A stretch of DNA of 64,000 bases from Pelobates cultripes (Eukaryota > Chordata > Amphibia > Anura > Pelobatidae): contig OW240918.1 in assembly GCA_933207985.1 (NCBI GenBank), positions 24,113,802 through 24,177,801 of the forward strand, in the 5' to 3' direction. Below are positions 11,500 through 26,266 of this stretch, piece after piece (position 1 is the first letter of the stretch; the number at the start of each line of letters is the position of its first letter). The position numbers and the translations under genes are program-made. Below the pieces are notes generated by a model. The model saw only the letters and a list, made by a program, of their open reading frames with translations, did no database searches and was not told the DNA's origin.

Positions 11500-13984
11500 C
11501 TAGTGACAAAATGAGAACTATTAAAACAAATCTATGAAACGTTACTTAAAAGATTGCACTTACAACTGTGATGTGTGGAGGAAAAATTCAGTCTAAGGGA
11601 GTTATTTGCTAAACAGTAATCATCACCCATGGATCATTTGGTGCACCTTTAATGTGATGGTATATATAAATATTTTCGAAAACAATGGCACAATTTTTCA
11701 CTGATTATAGAGTTAAGCTAGGATTATTCCCACACATTAGAAAACTGACACTTATAGCACTAACAGACTGAGCTACACATAGTTTGAACTGGAGTTTCTA
11801 TGGCACAGAATTCTAAAAGTCTAAGATCATAGAGAAACTGCAATATTGACATTGTAGGGTTAAGACAGCCACTAGGGGTGCTTTGTGGATTTTCATGGAA
11901 ATTATGCAGGATGTCTTCATGCTTTGCATAAGGGGAAGTACTAATGCGCGCACATGGCTCGCCATGCATGGACATTAGGTTCCCCAATCGATGTAACATC
12001 TCTTCAGGAGAAGACAAATCCAGCACCAAGGGACTTTGGCCCTGGAACCTGGTAAGTGTTAAAAGTGTGGGGGGGGGGCAGAGGCAGAAGGACACTTTAG
12101 CGGTAGGAATACAGTATTGTATTCCAAAGATTCTTTGGATTAAATAGATGATCACAGAAGCATGGTAGTTGTAGTTCATGAACATCTGGGGGGTGGAGTT
12201 TGAGATGTCTAGCTTAACCAATTATATCTGCAACAAAGGGGTTTAAATCCTTGCCTCCCAAGAACTGAAAGAAAAATTGCAGCTTAATGAAAAATCCTGT
12301 ATAAGAGGTCAAAAGACTGTAAATGTCATTACTGCTGGGGTTAATTAGCATGTAGCATACTGCTAAATGCATTCTAAATACAATGCATTCTAAATACAAT
12401 TTATTTGCTTTTTTAGGACAACCACCAAGATTGTTACAGAATTCACAGTCATATTAGCCACAAACCATGCCAGAACCAAGTGCCAGGGTTCTTAACCCTT
12501 TACCAGGGATGAAAAACTCTGACCCTCCAGATTTGACCTACAACTGCCATAGTCCCTTGAATGCAATAGATGACCAGGAAATCATTGAAGTTCAAAAACA
12601 TCCTGGAGAAAAGAGTTTATGATGCATGCTTTGTGCAATACAATGCTCAACTCCTTTGTATTTAAGAGCTAATTATACACACTTAAAAATTGTGCAAATT
12701 AAATTGGTCCATTTAGGGACCAGCACAATCTGTCCCACACCTTGCTGGTGCTGACACGGTTAAAGTGAAATTTACTGACGCAAATATATTTCGTTATTTT
12801 ACTAAAACCTCTGAGGGAATCTATATTTAGCCCACGTTACTATATGACAACCGAGAAATCTAAACACACAGAAAAAAAAATCCCCGGTGCATTTTAGTTT
12901 GGTTACCATAGCAACACCAGGTATTTCATGCAAATTGTACTAATTAAGTTATAGAACGAACAGTTGGAGATGTCCGTGTCCAAACAATTTGTGTCAACAA
13001 GACACTTAGGTTCTCATGACACTACATTCAAAGATGCAGAATGTATCTCTGTACAAACTTACAGAGGAATGAAAAATTTAGAAATATAACTGTCACATTT
13101 TTAGCATGCCATTTTTTAAATTTTGTTTTGTACATTTGTTGGAACAATTTACCATAACCAACTAAACAGACCTAATTCTGACATAAAAATAGCAATGTGT
13201 AAAGTATACAAAGAAAATGTTATACTAATAACTAACCTCTTGTGGTTTAACAACTAAGCAGTGATTTTAAAAAGTCAGGCCATGACATCATTTTTTTATT
13301 CCAGCCTGGTGTTTGAAACTATTTTGGCTTGAATTCCATAGCTTGTACTGACCAGAACTCGCTGTGTAATGAAGAATTCCTCTTCTTGTATATAGTATTC
13401 AAGAGAGCACTGTGGATCCTGTTAAAGTACTCTGCTCCATATATCTACCACAAACATTCATAGTAGATACAGAATATCAGCTCATTTCACCCAACACCTT
13501 CTTCTGTCCTTGACAATTGTGGGATGGGGCTGATAATAGGTTTATGGGAAACCCAAATGACATAATTACCAGGACAGAGCTATACGCTCCTTCCTCTTTC
13601 CTTACCCTATGTTCAGTAGGATGATGGTTTATGTAGGCTTGTACACCTCCAAGAAATTCCAAATTGCTTGGACTACGGGCTACTGTAGGGCATCTCAGCT
13701 GGTTATCTGCTCCTCACACTCCCTATGTAAGGGATGGTAGGGGTTTAATATACAGTGCAAGAAGGCCTAAGAACTAAAACTGCACTCAACCTATCCCATG
13801 CCCCAAACTCTGGTCCATGGGCTTCAGAAAAGTTGGAAAGTTCTTGGGTCCAATGGAACACAGTTGGCTTCTCAGTCTTCATTCACCCTATACGTGGGTG
13901 GTGAGGAATTTATCTACGAAATATCTGACAGGTAATAATATGACAGACATAGTTCTGAGTTGTGTACACCGACAGACAAAAAGT
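11500..13984. other. Intron sequence with decayed repeat fragments
   Basis: Around 11840-12200 there are blocks reminiscent of the T2-like MITEs (GTTAAGACAGCCACTAGG) and of small hAT MITEs (CATGGTAGTTGTAGTTCATGA). Around 12500-12610 there is another hAT-like fragment. None has both ends. The rest is unassigned. Confidence 0.4.
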
Positions 13985-16156
<2,172 letters not shown>

Positions 16157-16838
16157 CCAGAAAAAATGAGCTGGAACATCTAATAACCACATAACTTATG
16201 GAGGGTGATTGCCAGTTCCTCACTTAGATCTAACTTTTATTCCCCTATGACTCTATGAGTTTTAGTTAATTCTTCATTTACTCTAGCATATGAATCATTG
16301 TGATGGCTGACATGTTATTCAATGCATATCAATACTGCGTACTGTGTGTACAATGCATTAGTTACACATTGTATCCCTAATGGGATACCTCCCCATTCTA
16401 CATTTTATATATCTTATGCCGGAGCCTTTACTTAGTCTGTGGCATCAACACTAGAGCTATGCAGGCACTCTGGGAAAACTGGCATAGCAGAGATTTGACC
16501 TAGATGTAGGTCCTTATATGTTAAGATAAGGTAAAACATATCCAGCCCTTGCAACATATTAGCTTCTGCAGCACCCCTTGTGTGAATCAGCTCTACTATT
16601 ATGGCAGACAGACATCACTGTGTATAGAAAGCATTTTGCGTTATTGGCAGATGATGGAAAAGCTAATTTTCTAAAGATAGACAATCTTGGATGATGTTAC
16701 CTGAAGCATACCATGCACAGTTGCTAACAATGAACTTGCCGATTTTCCCAGAATCCCTTGGTGTTCATATCATATCTGCCATAGTTGTATATCCTAAAAT
16801 TTGTGCTACATTTCATCTTTAAATACTACTGCTCAATG

Positions 16839-16979
16839 CAGTGGTGACCAAAACAATATCTAATATCTGTTGCAGAACTAAAACTCCCAAGATGCTTTGC
16901 CAAATTTAAGGTTGGAAAAGCATCCTGATGTTGTAATAGTACATGTTGGACTGGCTGTCTATTGTTTTGGCCACCCCTG
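16839..16979. mobile_element. Small hAT MITE, 141 bp
   Basis: Ends CAGTGGTGACCAAAAC and GTTTTGGCCACCCCTG. Flanking octamers GCTCAATG and GATTAATG agree at 6 of 8 positions, consistent with an old hAT 8-bp duplication. Confidence 0.7.
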
Positions 16980-17285
16980 GATTAATGCAATAGATAGCGA
17001 TAATTGCCTGATGGTATGCAAAGTGTTAATGCATTGTTTTGTATTCCGAAACATCCCACTGCTGAACAAAGCACACATCAAAGCATACTTTGATGCAAAC
17101 TTCAAAACACGAGTACCAGGCTCCAAAGCTAAAAAATAATCATCAACTACTGCTATCACACAGCTTTAACTTCTATCTGTGTATTTGTTTGGGAAGAAAT
17201 TGAAAGAAGTCTAAACCAGCCTGGCTGACAATAACACAGAGACAAGGCTTCCCACGTAACATGAAATACCAATGCGGGTTCTTAC

Positions 17286-17379
17286 CTCCTTGAAGTTATC
17301 GAATGCTGATAAAATGATTTCATGCCCTCCACGGACAAGACAAACAGCTGCCAGCAGTTCTAATACAAGTGCTTTTGTT
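17286..17379 (-). CDS. FMNL2: FMNL2 exon ([20 protein letters not shown]...)
   Basis: One base completing Arg222, then 31 codons: [18 protein letters not shown], then [13 protein letters not shown]. It is the best-conserved armadillo block of the FMNL autoinhibition domain. The donor is GTAAGA and the acceptor TGTACAG. Confidence 0.94.
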
Positions 17380-17536
17380 CTGTACATATAAAACAAAAAA
17401 AAAATCAAGAATCAATGGAAAGAAAGTGATCTATCAACATCTAACTAAATCGTAGATTCAATATGGTGACATTTAGAAAGATTGCTGCCCTTGTGACTGT
17501 TTGGAAAATCCAATTATATACTCTCTAACAAAAGGT

Positions 17537-17625
17537 TTTAAACAGACAGACAGACAGAAAGACAGACGCACACACACACACAAGTATACATACAGACATG
17601 CATGTGTATGTAGGTAGGTAGGATA
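17537..17625. repeat. Compound microsatellite (CAGA, CA, TAGG)
   Basis: CAGA repeats followed by a CA run, then TACATACAGACATG and TAGG repeats. Confidence 0.85.
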
Positions 17626-19316
17626 GGTATGGAGATTAGGGGCAATGAAACAGGGGACAAAGTAGAGATTTTATGTCTCCTATATCACGTTTTATTTAGC
17701 AATAAATGGGGAGAAGACTTAATATTTGTCTATGTCCTTTTAACAAAGCTTGGTTCTAGAAGATACTACCATTGTCCTCACAGGCAGGTCAGTTTATCTT
17801 CCAAGACAATGTGCAACAGTTCTAGAATGTCTTCTTTTAATCAAGGTGTAAAAATAAGTCAAGAGGGTCAGGAGTAAAAGTGATGCAACATGTTTTTGTA
17901 CAAATAAATAGAAATACGGAGAAAGTGATTTAAATCTCGCAGAATTTTTTTAATGAAAATGTACCATTTTCCTATTAATTATCAATGCACATAATCTGAT
18001 CACTGTACTTAGTTTAAAAAATCTGTGTAAAATATGCCCTTTATAAGCATATTGAGTGCTATTTCTTTGTTTTGGTCTGACCTACTTTTGACAGATGGCG
18101 AATTTAAAAAACAGATCCCAAGAAGTCTGAAGAAATCATGTAACACAATTCATAGCCTGACTCGCAGTCTGACTCTCAGTAAGTGTCTGGTAATACAGCA
18201 GGGGTGGCCATAATTTAAATTTCCAGCTGTCACAGTGCTAGAACTCTCATGATGCTCTGCCCGTATAGAGCTGACAAAGTGTCACGAGACTTGTAATTCA
18301 AAAAAAGTTGGGAATCTATTTTTTTGAAAACCGCTTTTAATGGCATGAAGGGAGGTTTAATAATTAATGTAAGAGCAAGAATGGCAAAGAAATAGCTAAT
18401 GCTCTAGAATTATATTACACAATATGAATACGAATGAATCAGTCCCATTCATTGTAGAAAAAGAAGAACGTATTTATGTCTCCTTTGATAAATATTTTAT
18501 TTAGAGCTACGATAATGGGAAAAGTGAGTTAGGAAACGTTTGTCAGAGTCCCTTTAGCAATATGAACAAATTTACAGAAACACAATGCTTGATTCAGAAG
18601 AGGTATCAAAAACAATATCAAACACGCGTGGTAGAACAAACTCTTTCTGATACACAAAGTTATTGCCATGGTTTATATGTGAACCCTACATTTTTTATAC
18701 ACTGCAAACAAACGAATCCAACACAATGACACTTTACAGAATCTAGACAAACTGACACCATAACCAGACATAAAACAAAACGTTAAGACGGTAAAAACAG
18801 ACTAGAATAAATGCAAGATTCACTGATAGGAGATTTAGAAAATGTACAGAGGAAAAACACATAGAAAAGAAGGAATACATAATGAATTAAGCATAACAAA
18901 TTACTAAACATATCAAACAGTGGGAGTTATGAGATGTTTCTATATGTCTACCTGATTGACTGTGTTTCTGTCTGCCTCCCTCCCTGGCTACCCATTTATA
19001 TTTGTCTGCCTGTTTTTTGTTCTGTCTATTTTTTTGTATGTCTGTCTACCCATATATCAACCTATCAGATTGTCTTACAATGTATCCTTTGTTTGACACT
19101 CAGAAGTGTCAGATGTCATTATTAGAGCCCAGCTTCATGGCTGCACAATGTCCAAATTAGACTTACTAACTTACTTACAGAAGTAGGCTAAATTTGTTCT
19201 TTATCTTTTGATAAACGATTCCTAAAATCACGGTCACACTTCTGCTGGAATGCTGAATTGACAACACTTTTTCCCCCCAAAATATTAAAATTACCATAAT
19301 ACTAAATATAGCTTAC
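17626..19316. other. Intron sequence, mostly unassigned
   Basis: Contains the left part of a hAT MITE (CAGGGGTGGCC at 18199, followed by typical ATGATGCTCTGCC text to about 18315) and otherwise nothing recognised. Confidence 0.4.
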
Positions 19317-19393
19317 CTGGGATTCTTATTGTTTAGACTTAATGCAATCTCATTGACGGCGTGTGGGTGAGACATGACCATGTTGAAGCCATA
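19317..19393 (-). CDS. FMNL2: FMNL2 exon (YGFNMVMSHPHAVNEIALSL...)
   Basis: 25 codons plus two bases: YGFNMVMSHPHAVNEIALSL then NNKNP. It is an armadillo helix of FH3, part of the region that holds the autoinhibitory C-terminal tail (DAD) in known formins. The acceptor is TTCTGTAG and the donor GTAAGC. Confidence 0.93.
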
Positions 19394-19527
19394 CTACAGA
19401 AGATACAAAAGTAAAGGAAAACTGTTATACTAGCACTACGGGGACAACAAGGAGAATGTGAATGATTCACTAAAGAACAAATTGTAGTGAGTTGTCTGAA
19501 GAACTGAGCTGCAAAATTTAAGGAGAC

Positions 19528-20193
19528 GTATAGAATATAGAAAAAATGGCATACAGCTGTAAACCTAAAAGAATATTAAAATCAAATTAACATAGTGTAG
19601 TATCCTTTTAAACAGTATATGACATGCTAGTATAATGCACTCCTAGAATGTCGAAATAATAGTCGCCTTTAGGGTGCTTCCCCCGATAGTACTATACAGT
19701 CTGACAGTTCATTGGTGGTCCGGTGGGTGTTTCTTGACCACCACTGAACAGTTAGATAGTATGCCTATATAATTTGTATTTTGGGGAGGAATTTCAGGCG
19801 ATTATCATTGTTACACTGCATTCTGTAAGCTTGTGACTTTATTTTTATGAAGTCCCCGAGGAAGTTCCAATATTGCAACAAAACACGTAGGACTAGTTTT
19901 TGTTTTATACTTTCAGTCTTTGGCAATAAATGAAGTTTTTATCATCATTTGCCTGATTCCTGCTTTGTCCAAACTCCTGAATATTCAGAAGGGGAAGGAG
20001 AGGAGGATTCCGTTTAGCCCCCTAGTGCTTGCTATCGGGGGAGGTACCCTACAGGCGACTATTATATAGACAATCTGTGAGTGCATTATACTAGCGTGTA
20101 ATATACTGTTTAAAAGGATACTACACTATGTTATTTTGTTTTTAATATTCTTTTAGGTTTACAGCTGTATCCCATTTTTTTCATATTCTATAC
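19528..20193. mobile_element. Inverted-repeat element with ~160-bp arms around a hammerhead-like core
   Basis: The left arm (19528-19689) and right arm (20032-20193) are near-perfect reverse complements over about 160 bp (for example GTAGTATCCTTTTAAACAG against CTGTTTAAAAGGATACTAC). The 342-bp centre is not inverted and contains a motif that folds like a type I hammerhead ribozyme (19851-19894). I could not see a clear target duplication. The hammerhead suggests a link to Penelope-like elements, which is inference. Confidence 0.7.
19851..19894 (+). ncRNA. Degenerate type I hammerhead ribozyme-like fold
   Basis: Stem I: AGTCC 19851-19855 pairs with GGACT 19890-19894. Core 1: CCGAGGA (19856-19862) against consensus CUGANGA, so only U4 is changed (to C). 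Stem II: GTT 19864-19866 with AAC 19877-19879, then CA with TG after one C-C mismatch, loop at 19870-19873. Core 2: AAAA (19880-19883) against GAAA, so G12 is changed. Stem III is two base pairs around AC, followed by A19889 at the expected cleavage position 17. The two core changes and one extra A (19863) probably make it inactive. Confidence 0.55.
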
Positions 20194-21119
20194 ACCTATT
20201 CGTCAGTGACCCACTGGGGGGGGGGGTTACCTTGGGAAGCTGTTGATTGCTCAAGGTAAGTTATCTATATTTTTCCTTGTTTTTAAAATTTAAGGAGAAA
20301 CAGAACTTTATAGAGTTGAAAAATTAGCAGATTTAAACATTTTTTTTTCTGCCAAGTGGTGATATTTGGTGTAAATTTTGCAACTTTGCTTACGACTCCT
20401 CACAACTCACTTGTTGATGACTTAATATTCATTAACACATTAACAACGGGCCATTTGCAGAATGCTTTTTCATGGAAAATAAATGTCATCAGCTCTAATC
20501 AACGCCATTCAAGATAGGGTCAACTCTCTGTGAAAAGGTTGCTAGGCAACATCAAATGTTTGTTTATTTAAATATTGATCTGTTTTTCTTTGTTATTATT
20601 GATTTTCAGGATCAATACAAATTAAGGGGAAATATAAACCTATGAAATAGTCAAATAAACATTTATTACCTGTCATATATTGTCTTATCTACTTACATAT
20701 TCCTATAAATTAACCGGTATTTGGTGATTATGTTTATTGCTATAACCATTTAATTCCAGAAAAAACAGTGGGGGAGCTAATGGCCACCTGAGTTTTAAAA
20801 ATACATTTTGAAAAAAAAAATTATGTGGTCAGTTTACTGTAAACAATTTTGATGCTTGTTTGAGTTTCTCTTAAAGGACATTGTGAAAAATAAATTAAAG
20901 GATATAATAGTCAGAAGTATGTTTATGGTTTATGTTCATTGTAAAACGATTTCACATCCTTTAATCGTAATTATTCACAGAAAAAGCCACATTAGTTGGT
21001 TTTGGTTAAGTGTTATAAGTAACCACTTCCTAACGGCGCAAACAAGAAGAGGATTATATTTTGAGGATATGTTACTTTCCTTTTCATAAGAATATAGATG
21101 TTAGTCAGTAGATAACACA
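20194..21119. other. Intron sequence, nothing recognised
   Basis: AT-rich; a G run at 20217-20226. No gene or recognised repeat. Confidence 0.45.
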
Positions 21120-21675
21120 TTAAAGGAACACTATAGTCACCTAAATTACTTTAGCTAAATAAAGCAGTTTTAGTGTATAGATCATTCCCCTGCAATTTCA
21201 CTGCTCAATTCACTGTCATTTAGGAGTTAAATCACTTTGTTTCTGTTTATGCAGCCCTAGCCACACCTCCCCTGGCTATGATTGACAGAGCCTGCATGAA
21301 AAAAAAAAACTGGTTTCACTTTCAAACATATTTAATTTACCTTGAATAATTGTATCTCAATCTCTAAGTTGAACTTTAATCATATACAGGAGGCTCTTGC
21401 AGGGTCTAGCAAGCTATTAACATAGCAGGGGATAAGAAAATCTTAATTAAACAGAACTTGCAATAAAGAAAGCCTAAATAGTGATCTCTTTACAGGAAGT
21501 GTTTATGGAAGGCTGTGCAAGTCACATGCAGGGAGGTGTGACTAGGGTTCATAAACAAAGGGATTTAACTCCTAAATGGCAGAGGATTGAGCAGTGAGGC
21601 TGCAGGGACATGTTCTATACACCAAAACTGCTTCATTAAGCTAAAGTTGTTCAGGTGACTATAGTGTCCCTTTAA
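21120..21675. mobile_element. T2-like MITE (type II), copy 1
   Basis: Flanked by TTAA (21120-21123, 21672-21675), ends AGGAACACTATAGTCACC and GGTGACTATAGTGTCCCT. The inner halves are also partly inverted (TGCAGCCCTAGCCACACC against GTGTGACTAGG). Nearly the same length and text as 59146-59696. Confidence 0.85.
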
Positions 21676-21695
21676 ATAATTATACATAACAGATA

Positions 21696-23313
21696 CACTA
21701 TATGGCCAAACGAATGTGGACAATCTTATTATTTACAGAGTTCAGGTGTTTCAGCTTCACCCACCACTAACAGGTGCATACAATCAACACACAACCATGA
21801 AATCTCTATAGACAAACATTAACACTACAATGAGCAATACTGAAAATCTCAGTGTCAAAGGATTCCATCTTTTCCACAATTTATTCACAACTTAAATTGC
21901 TATTATTGTTGTAAAGTGCAAGTGTGTATGAGCAAAGACTCCAGCTATGAAGTGATAGACCACACAGACTCACAGAAAGGGGACCACAAGGGCTTATGCG
22001 TGTAGTGCATAAGTATCACCAAGTTGAATCACTAACTACAGAATTTGAAACTATATCTTGAAGGAACATCTGAACCCTAGAACTGTGTTTCGGACCTTCA
22101 GTAAAGTGGCTCCGATTTCTAAGCAGCATTATACAAGCCTGACATCAACATGCACAATGCCACGTGCCAGCTGGAGTGGTAGAAAGCTTGCCACCAGTGG
22201 ACTCTGGAGCAGTAGAAACATGTTCTGTGGAGTGATGAATCATGTTTAACTATCTGGTGGTTTAATGGAAGAGTCTGAATATGGCAGATAGCAAGAGCAT
22301 GTTTTGCAATTGTGTGCTTCCGACTTTGGCCTCGATTTAATTCTGTTGGATAAGCTTTTCAAACAATCACAATAATTTTCAAATTATCTATGTTTCTATT
22401 TATCTACCAAAATTCCCATTGGCATTAAAGGGACTCTCCAGTGCCAGGAAAAAAAAAAAACATTTTCCTGGCACTGCAGGTCCCCTCTCCCTCCCACCTC
22501 TCATCCCAAGTTTTCCCTCGGCGCTGGGTCAGGCTCCGCCTACGCTCCTCCCCCGCTGACGTCTTCCAATGCTTTCCAATGGGGATTTCGGCGATGCTGG
22601 AGGTCCTCACATAGCGTGAGGACGCCCAGCGTCGTTCTATGAACATGGAAGTGTCCTCTAGTCGCTGTCTAGACAGCCACTAGAGGAAGACTTAACCCTG
22701 CAAGGTAAATACTGCAGTTTATGAAAACTGCAATAATTACACTTGCAGGGTTAAGGATAGTGGGAGTTGGCACCCAGACCACTCCAATGGGCAGAAGTGG
22801 TCTGGGTGCCTGGAGTGTCCCTTTAAGGGTGATTTCTGTAAATAAATAATTTGAAAGGTTTTTCTAACAGATTGTGATAATTTGCAAAGATTACCCAAAA
22901 TAATTTAATTGAGGTCTTTGTGGCAACATTTTGGGGTATGCTCTTTCCTGTTCCAGCATGACTGTGTTCCTGTGCACAAATCAAGGTCCATAAAGTCATG
23001 ATTTGACAAGGTGGCCTTCACTGGACCCTAACCTTAACCCCCTGAACACATTTGGAAAAGCTGGAATGATGATTGCAATCCAGACCTTCTTGTCAAACAT
23101 CAGTGCTTGACCTCGTAAATGCTCTTTTGGCCATTTTGTCCACAGACACAATCCAAAATTTTATGGAAAGAATTCCCAGAGGAGAGAAGGCTGTTATCGC
23201 TGCAAGGGGAGGGGATGGCACTTTATATCAATGCCCTTGATTTTGAAATACGACGTCCAACAAGCTCACATATGTGTGATGGTCATTTGTCCACATATTA
23301 TTGCCACATAGTG
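21696..23313 (+). pseudogene. Dead Tc1-like transposon interrupted by a MITE
   Basis: Ends CACTATATGGCCAAA and its partner (GCCACATAGTG at the right), flanked by TA. Internal blocks match the widespread Tc1-like group with this terminus: AGGTGTTTCAGC, GACAAACATTA, the WSDES region (GTGGAGTGATGAATCATG near 22229), CAGCATGACTGTGTTCC (QHD motif) near 22956 and the region around AACCCCCTGAACACATTTGG (NPIEHLW) near 23035. Many frame breaks; no usable ORF remains. A T2-like MITE (22425-22826) has split it. Confidence 0.85.
22425..22826. mobile_element. T2-like MITE (type I) inside the Tc1 pseudogene
   Basis: TTAA at 22425-22428 and 22823-22826; ends AGGGACTCTCCAGTGCCAGG and CCTGGAGTGTCCCT. Shares CAGCCACTAGAGG, AACCCTGCAA and CACCCAGACCACT with the copies at 2149 and 31925. 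Confidence 0.85.
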
Positions 23314-23380
23314 TATATGGTTCTTCAATCACGTTTTCAAATGAGTGATGATTACCATTAGTAAACATTCTATTACATAC

Positions 23381-23489
23381 CTGGTAGTTCATTATCGCTC
23401 GTAAACACATGATACAGACATGTACGTCATCTTTTTTACATACTAATCTTGAGTTTTTTAGAGTCCTCCTGCTTGGAAGAGTATTATAC
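23381..23489 (-). CDS. FMNL2: FMNL2 exon ([20 protein letters not shown]...)
   Basis: One base completing Arg160, then 36 codons: [17 protein letters not shown] through CLRAIMNYQ. Armadillo repeat region of FH3. The acceptor is GTTTTAG and the donor GTATGT. Conserved [17 protein letters not shown] is diagnostic for the FMNL subfamily. Confidence 0.93.
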
Positions 23490-25411
23490 CTAAAACAAAC
23501 ATAAATACAATAAACATAAAATAAAATCTACAAATAAATTAACATTAATCCCTACACTAAACTATCACTAAACATTAATCCCTACTTAATTTGACATTTA
23601 CATTACGACTAACGGTAAACTAAAAATGAGAAACATAAAAGATACATAACATCGATAACATCTCTTATGGGAAAATAATGCTACATCAAGGATCTGGAGA
23701 CATTTATAAACCACTCGACCTTCATTTTTGTGTTATGTTATGATGTCTTGAGAACTACTCAATGTCATTATTTTCCCTTAATACACAGTTCACCATTATG
23801 TAGCATTTCTGTGTGTGCGTTGTTTCCTCCCCTAGACATTATAGTAACACAATAATAAAAGTATATGCGAATTAAAACGTTAATGTATTATCTCTCTTTA
23901 ATCATTTATCACCCAGACCATAACTATGGCTATGAGGTTGCTCATGCTCTGTGATCCTTTCCTTACTGTATTGGTTAAAATATCAATAGCAACGTAATTC
24001 CTTTCTATAAAAGAATACATTATACACATTACAAACAACACAATACAATAATAATAGAATGCTTTATTACAACATATAAATAGACGTACAATTACTAGTT
24101 TCGAAACGTATTTCCACTTAATTAACTTAAAATCAGAGAGAGACCAAATTATTTCAACTATTGGCTGATAAATCTTAAAATGGGTTACATGCAGTATCGT
24201 ACATGGTTACTATATAAAAACACATACAACCGTCAAGGACGGCCATCTTATATTAATTTAACGCACTATACGTGAGTGTTTCCCAGTGCTGCTCCACATG
24301 TCTAGATAGCCATTTACGTCCTTCTAACCACTAGCAAGTGGCACAAATACCTATGTTTTAGCATTTTACTTCGTTTAGGCAGATAGCCTTTACCTAAGAT
24401 TCAGCATGTGTTATTACGCTACCCTCTCTCACTCAGTCAGATTGGCCAGATTTGCTTGCTGTTTATGTGTTAACTTCATACTGACATACTTGTTATTGTG
24501 CCTTTTGTGATTAGCCTGTCATTAATATCGAAAACAAATGTGCAGATCCATCACACGCCATGTGCATGCCTTACAATGTTACCTGTAATCTGCTTGCCAA
24601 TACTGTTGTGGCGTTGCTAGTCTGTCTGTAATCATTTGCACCGAAAAAAATAAAAAACACATTGAAGAGAAACCATAATACTATGGAATAATGCTGCCTA
24701 AGATTAATATACCCATATCACATATTAAATAAAGAAAGAGTGGTGAAATAACATCCCTCTATAAACTGACCTAAAAACATAAATAAATATAAAATATAGA
24801 ACAATGTTTCCATCAATAAATCGAATAACAAAACTGTATAGTGGAAGATAAAAAGAAACATATGCTGGGAGAGGGTGTAAAACAAAGCAAGACTGGTAGC
24901 CCATTGCCTTGTTAGCATGTTATATCACTTTCTATTAACTGAGAGTAAATATACAACTAGTGGAAATCAAATATGCCAGATTTCACAGAACACCATTGGG
25001 CCTGGTGGATGCACTCTGGGTGATGCAGCTCTTCTCCAGTATTATGTGCCTACACACAATGTCCTCCTCCAGGTGGGCAATTGACCCCCTTATGCGTGGT
25101 CCTGCTCACTCACTATAAATGTATATATACACACATACATACAGGCCTCCCATTAGCCGTGATTTTGGTCAGAACAATGTTTTGCAGTCCTGATTTAATT
25201 CCCTTGTATCCCATATCTGTGGACACCAGAGAATTGTCCTCTGACAGCACAGTGTGTGCACGGGATTAGAGGAGTTCAGCAGCCCTCTCTGCATGGAATG
25301 TTTGGGCCCTACCAGATAAGCTGTCTGTCCTAAGCTGAAGATGTTAACAAATGGCCTTAGAATAGCATTTTGAGTGATCAGACTGCGTCTAGATAGTACT
25401 CCCAACATAAA
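23490..25411. other. Intron sequence, nothing recognised
   Basis: AT-rich intron upstream of the YNTLPSRR exon. I see no gene and no repeat I can name. Confidence 0.5.
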
Positions 25412-26215
25412 CCTGATGTGAAAAACACTCTTTACCATGGATTTTTGCCACAAACTCCTGGAGGAGTATGGAACTGGCTACCTGCCCACCAACTATTGTC
25501 TAAGTCGGAGACCCCGTTGGGGAGTTATCCTCCCCAGACGCCATTAGCAGCTTTCCCTGGGTGCCGCTGGTTCGGCACTTTCCCTTCATTCGAATGGAAC
25601 CAAACACTAGCATCCTGGCGGCTGTTCGCATGAAGACACCCACGAATTGACCTCAGCAGTACTTAGCAGCCATCGTTCAGCATGAGGACTTCATGAGTCC
25701 CCGGTCACCTCAGCGGTACTTAGCCGCGAATGTTATGGAACTCTTTTCGGCATGAGGGGACCATGCGATTGCCGGACAACTTTGTCCGGGGTTTTGAACT
25801 ACATTTTGGAGGGAAGGTGCTTGAGACTAAGGGGCACAAATGAAACCTGAGAGCCAGGCGGAGAACCACATATTGCGGACGCAAAAGCTCCCGAAAATTG
25901 ACCAGCCAAAGCACCATATTTTAGGCATAGGACCAGGCCCGGACTGGCCATCGGGCACACCGGGCAAATGCCCGGTGGACCGCGGTGGCCATGGGCCGAG
26001 GCCGGCAGGGGAGGTCCCAAGACATCCCCTGCCGGTCTATGCAGGGCCGGCACTATCCGAGGGCCGGCACTATCCGAGCGCCGGCCCTGCTGTCTTCCAT
26101 GGAGGGCCGGTGGGGAGATCAAAGCTCTCCCTCACCGGCCCATTTAAATAGACCGGCGGCTGGGGAGAGAGGGAGAGGATCCGGCGGAGCTCTATTTTGC
26201 AGCTCCGCTGGGTTC

Positions 26216-26266
26216 CTCTCGCGAGATCGGGAGCGTTGCCATGGCAACGCCCCGATCTCGCGAGAG
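26216..26266. repeat. 25-bp-arm palindrome
   Basis: Arms 26216-26241 and 26242-26266 pair completely apart from one bulged A at 26232, centred on CCATGG, with CTCTCGCGAGATC at the outer side. Confidence 0.9.
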
